Origin: JAIEPT01 sp038217425
GTDB lineage: Bacteria; Planctomycetota; Planctomycetia; Gemmatales; Gemmataceae
Assembly: GCA_038217425.1 (NCBI GenBank)
Contig: JBBQPM010000181.1
Span: 1-13,997, forward strand
DNA length: 13,997 nucleotides
Direction: 5' to 3'
The position numbers were made by a program, and so were the translations under genes. Shown piece by piece: positions 13,262-13,997 of this stretch (position 1 is its first letter; every line of letters starts with the position of its first letter). Below the pieces are notes generated by a model that was not told the DNA's origin, ran no database searches, and saw only the letters and a list, made by a program, of their open reading frames with translations.

Positions 13262-13997
13262 TTACTTGACGCCGACCTTTGGTTCGCGGAAGTTGACGCG
13301 GTCGTCGAACCCTGGCCCGCTGACGGCGGGATTGGTCAGGTTGTACGCGCCGCCCGGTCCGAAGACCTTGTCTTCGCCCGCGGAGATGATCTGGAATCCC
13401 TTGAAGTAATTGAACACCGTTCCCGACTGTTGAAAGTAAGGCGTGGGAGAGCCGGGAAGGGTGCTGCAGTCGGTCGCTCGCCACTGGCTTGTGGTTTGCA
13501 GGCCCTTGCTAAAAAATGCGTAGGGGATATCGTAGGCGTCGTTGTAGCCGAAGAAATTGCTTCCCATGAAGCGAAGTTGCGCGCCGTTGAAGCCGAACGG
13601 CTTGGTGCAGGGAGCCGAGAAGTCGGTCGGATTCTTGGGGTTGGTCGAAAACCCTTTGAAGACGGGCGGATTGGTCGCGCTGCCCCCCTCCTGGAAGCCT
13701 CCCAGAAAAAAGACCATGGCCTGATCCCCCGTCAGCGTGATGGGAGTGGTCGGCACCAGGGCGGCGTTGGTCTGATTCCAGTCGGTCTGGGACATGGTCG
13801 GATACATTTTGCTCCACGCTCGCTGCGACTCTGCATCGAGAGCGGATTGGTTTCGGCCGATCATGATTTTGCTGGAGGGATAAAATTCGTACTTCGACTT
13901 GAACGCCTCGACGACGCCCGCGAGCTGCCCGATCTCGACGACGTTCTTGGTATCGCGCGCCTTGGTCAGGCCCCACGTCACGGCGAGCGTGATCGTG
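13262..13997 (-). CDS. GspG-like pseudopilin, 5' end outside the window (partial)
   Basis: At least 245 residues; the prepilin leader and first half of the helix lie beyond the window edge. The visible N-terminal part reads TITLAVTWGLTKARDTKNV, the end of a hydrophobic pilin helix leading into the stalk, followed by EIGQLAGVVEAFKSKYEFYP, the helix-to-loop pattern of GspG-type pseudopilins. Near the C-terminus, GFQIISAGEDKVFGPGGAYN matches the (I/V)-x-SAGxDxxFG segment that in GspG binds calcium. A GTG at 13981 is not the start because coding sequence continues upstream in the same frame. It is the first gene seen of the pseudopilin operon and is expected to be the main shaft subunit or a close relative. 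Stop is TAA; the next gene begins 11 bases downstream. Confidence 0.82.
   Translation of the reverse strand, partial: TITLAVTWGLTKARDTKNVVEIGQLAGVVEAFKSKYEFYPSSKIMIGRNQSALDAESQRAWSKMYPTMSQTDWNQTNAALVPTTPITLTGDQAMVFFLGGFQEGGSATNPPVFKGFSTNPKNPTDFSAPCTKPFGFNGAQLRFMGSNFFGYNDAYDIPYAFFSKGLQTTSQWRATDCSTLPGSPTPYFQQSGTVFNYFKGFQIISAGEDKVFGPGGAYNLTNPAVSGPGFDDRVNFREPKVGVK

Noticed and set aside
13251..13484. N-terminal extension of the prepilin frame at 12390-13250
   Set aside because: Overlaps the GspG-like gene out of frame and would bury the prepilin leader.

Overview
The window is about 14 kb of GC-rich bacterial DNA with dense, tightly packed genes and no gene-free stretch over 300 bases. It most likely comes from a planctomycete. 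The basis is a pseudopilin operon with unusually large members, an FHA-GGDEF fusion, and paired palindromic repeats between genes. That assignment is inference; genus cannot be read from the sequence, and there is no rRNA, tRNA, CRISPR array or transposase.

Layout. Bases 1-141 (+) are the 3' end of a DAHP synthase gene. After a paired palindromic repeat come ung (224-889, +), a family-1 uracil-DNA glycosylase, and an FkbM-type methyltransferase gene (886-1671, +) whose GTG start overlaps the ung stop. Bases 1682-3771 (-) are a compact sugar-related operon transcribed cupin, aldose 1-epimerase, KDPG aldolase (eda). Divergent from it are a small CoxG/SRPBCC-like gene (3844-4284, +) and an FHA-GGDEF diguanylate cyclase gene (4388-5308, +). 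A 36-bp-armed hairpin at 5326-5418 separates the cyclase from the convergent operon that fills the rest of the window.

Bases 5486-13997 (-) hold six consecutive pseudopilin-type genes: a GspG-like gene (5' end outside the window), a second GspG/H-like gene, then GspH-, GspI-, GspJ- and GspK-like genes. The order matches the gspG-H-I-J-K order of type II secretion systems. The proteins are larger than proteobacterial counterparts, most strikingly the 1236-residue GspK-like protein. Together they probably form the shaft and tip of a pseudopilus in the cell envelope; the ATPase, platform protein and secretin genes are not in the window.

The most unusual structure is a set of paired inverted palindromes resembling bacterial interspersed mosaic elements. 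Three copies share one core and show a compensatory C-G to T-A change between copies. Two further pairs have other sequences. One copy is translated as the C-terminal tail of the epimerase. Another lies inside the reading frame of the GspH-like prepilin leader, giving a predicted 51-residue leader. I did not find a convincing new defence or mobile system; the repeats and the enlarged pseudopilin set are the best leads.
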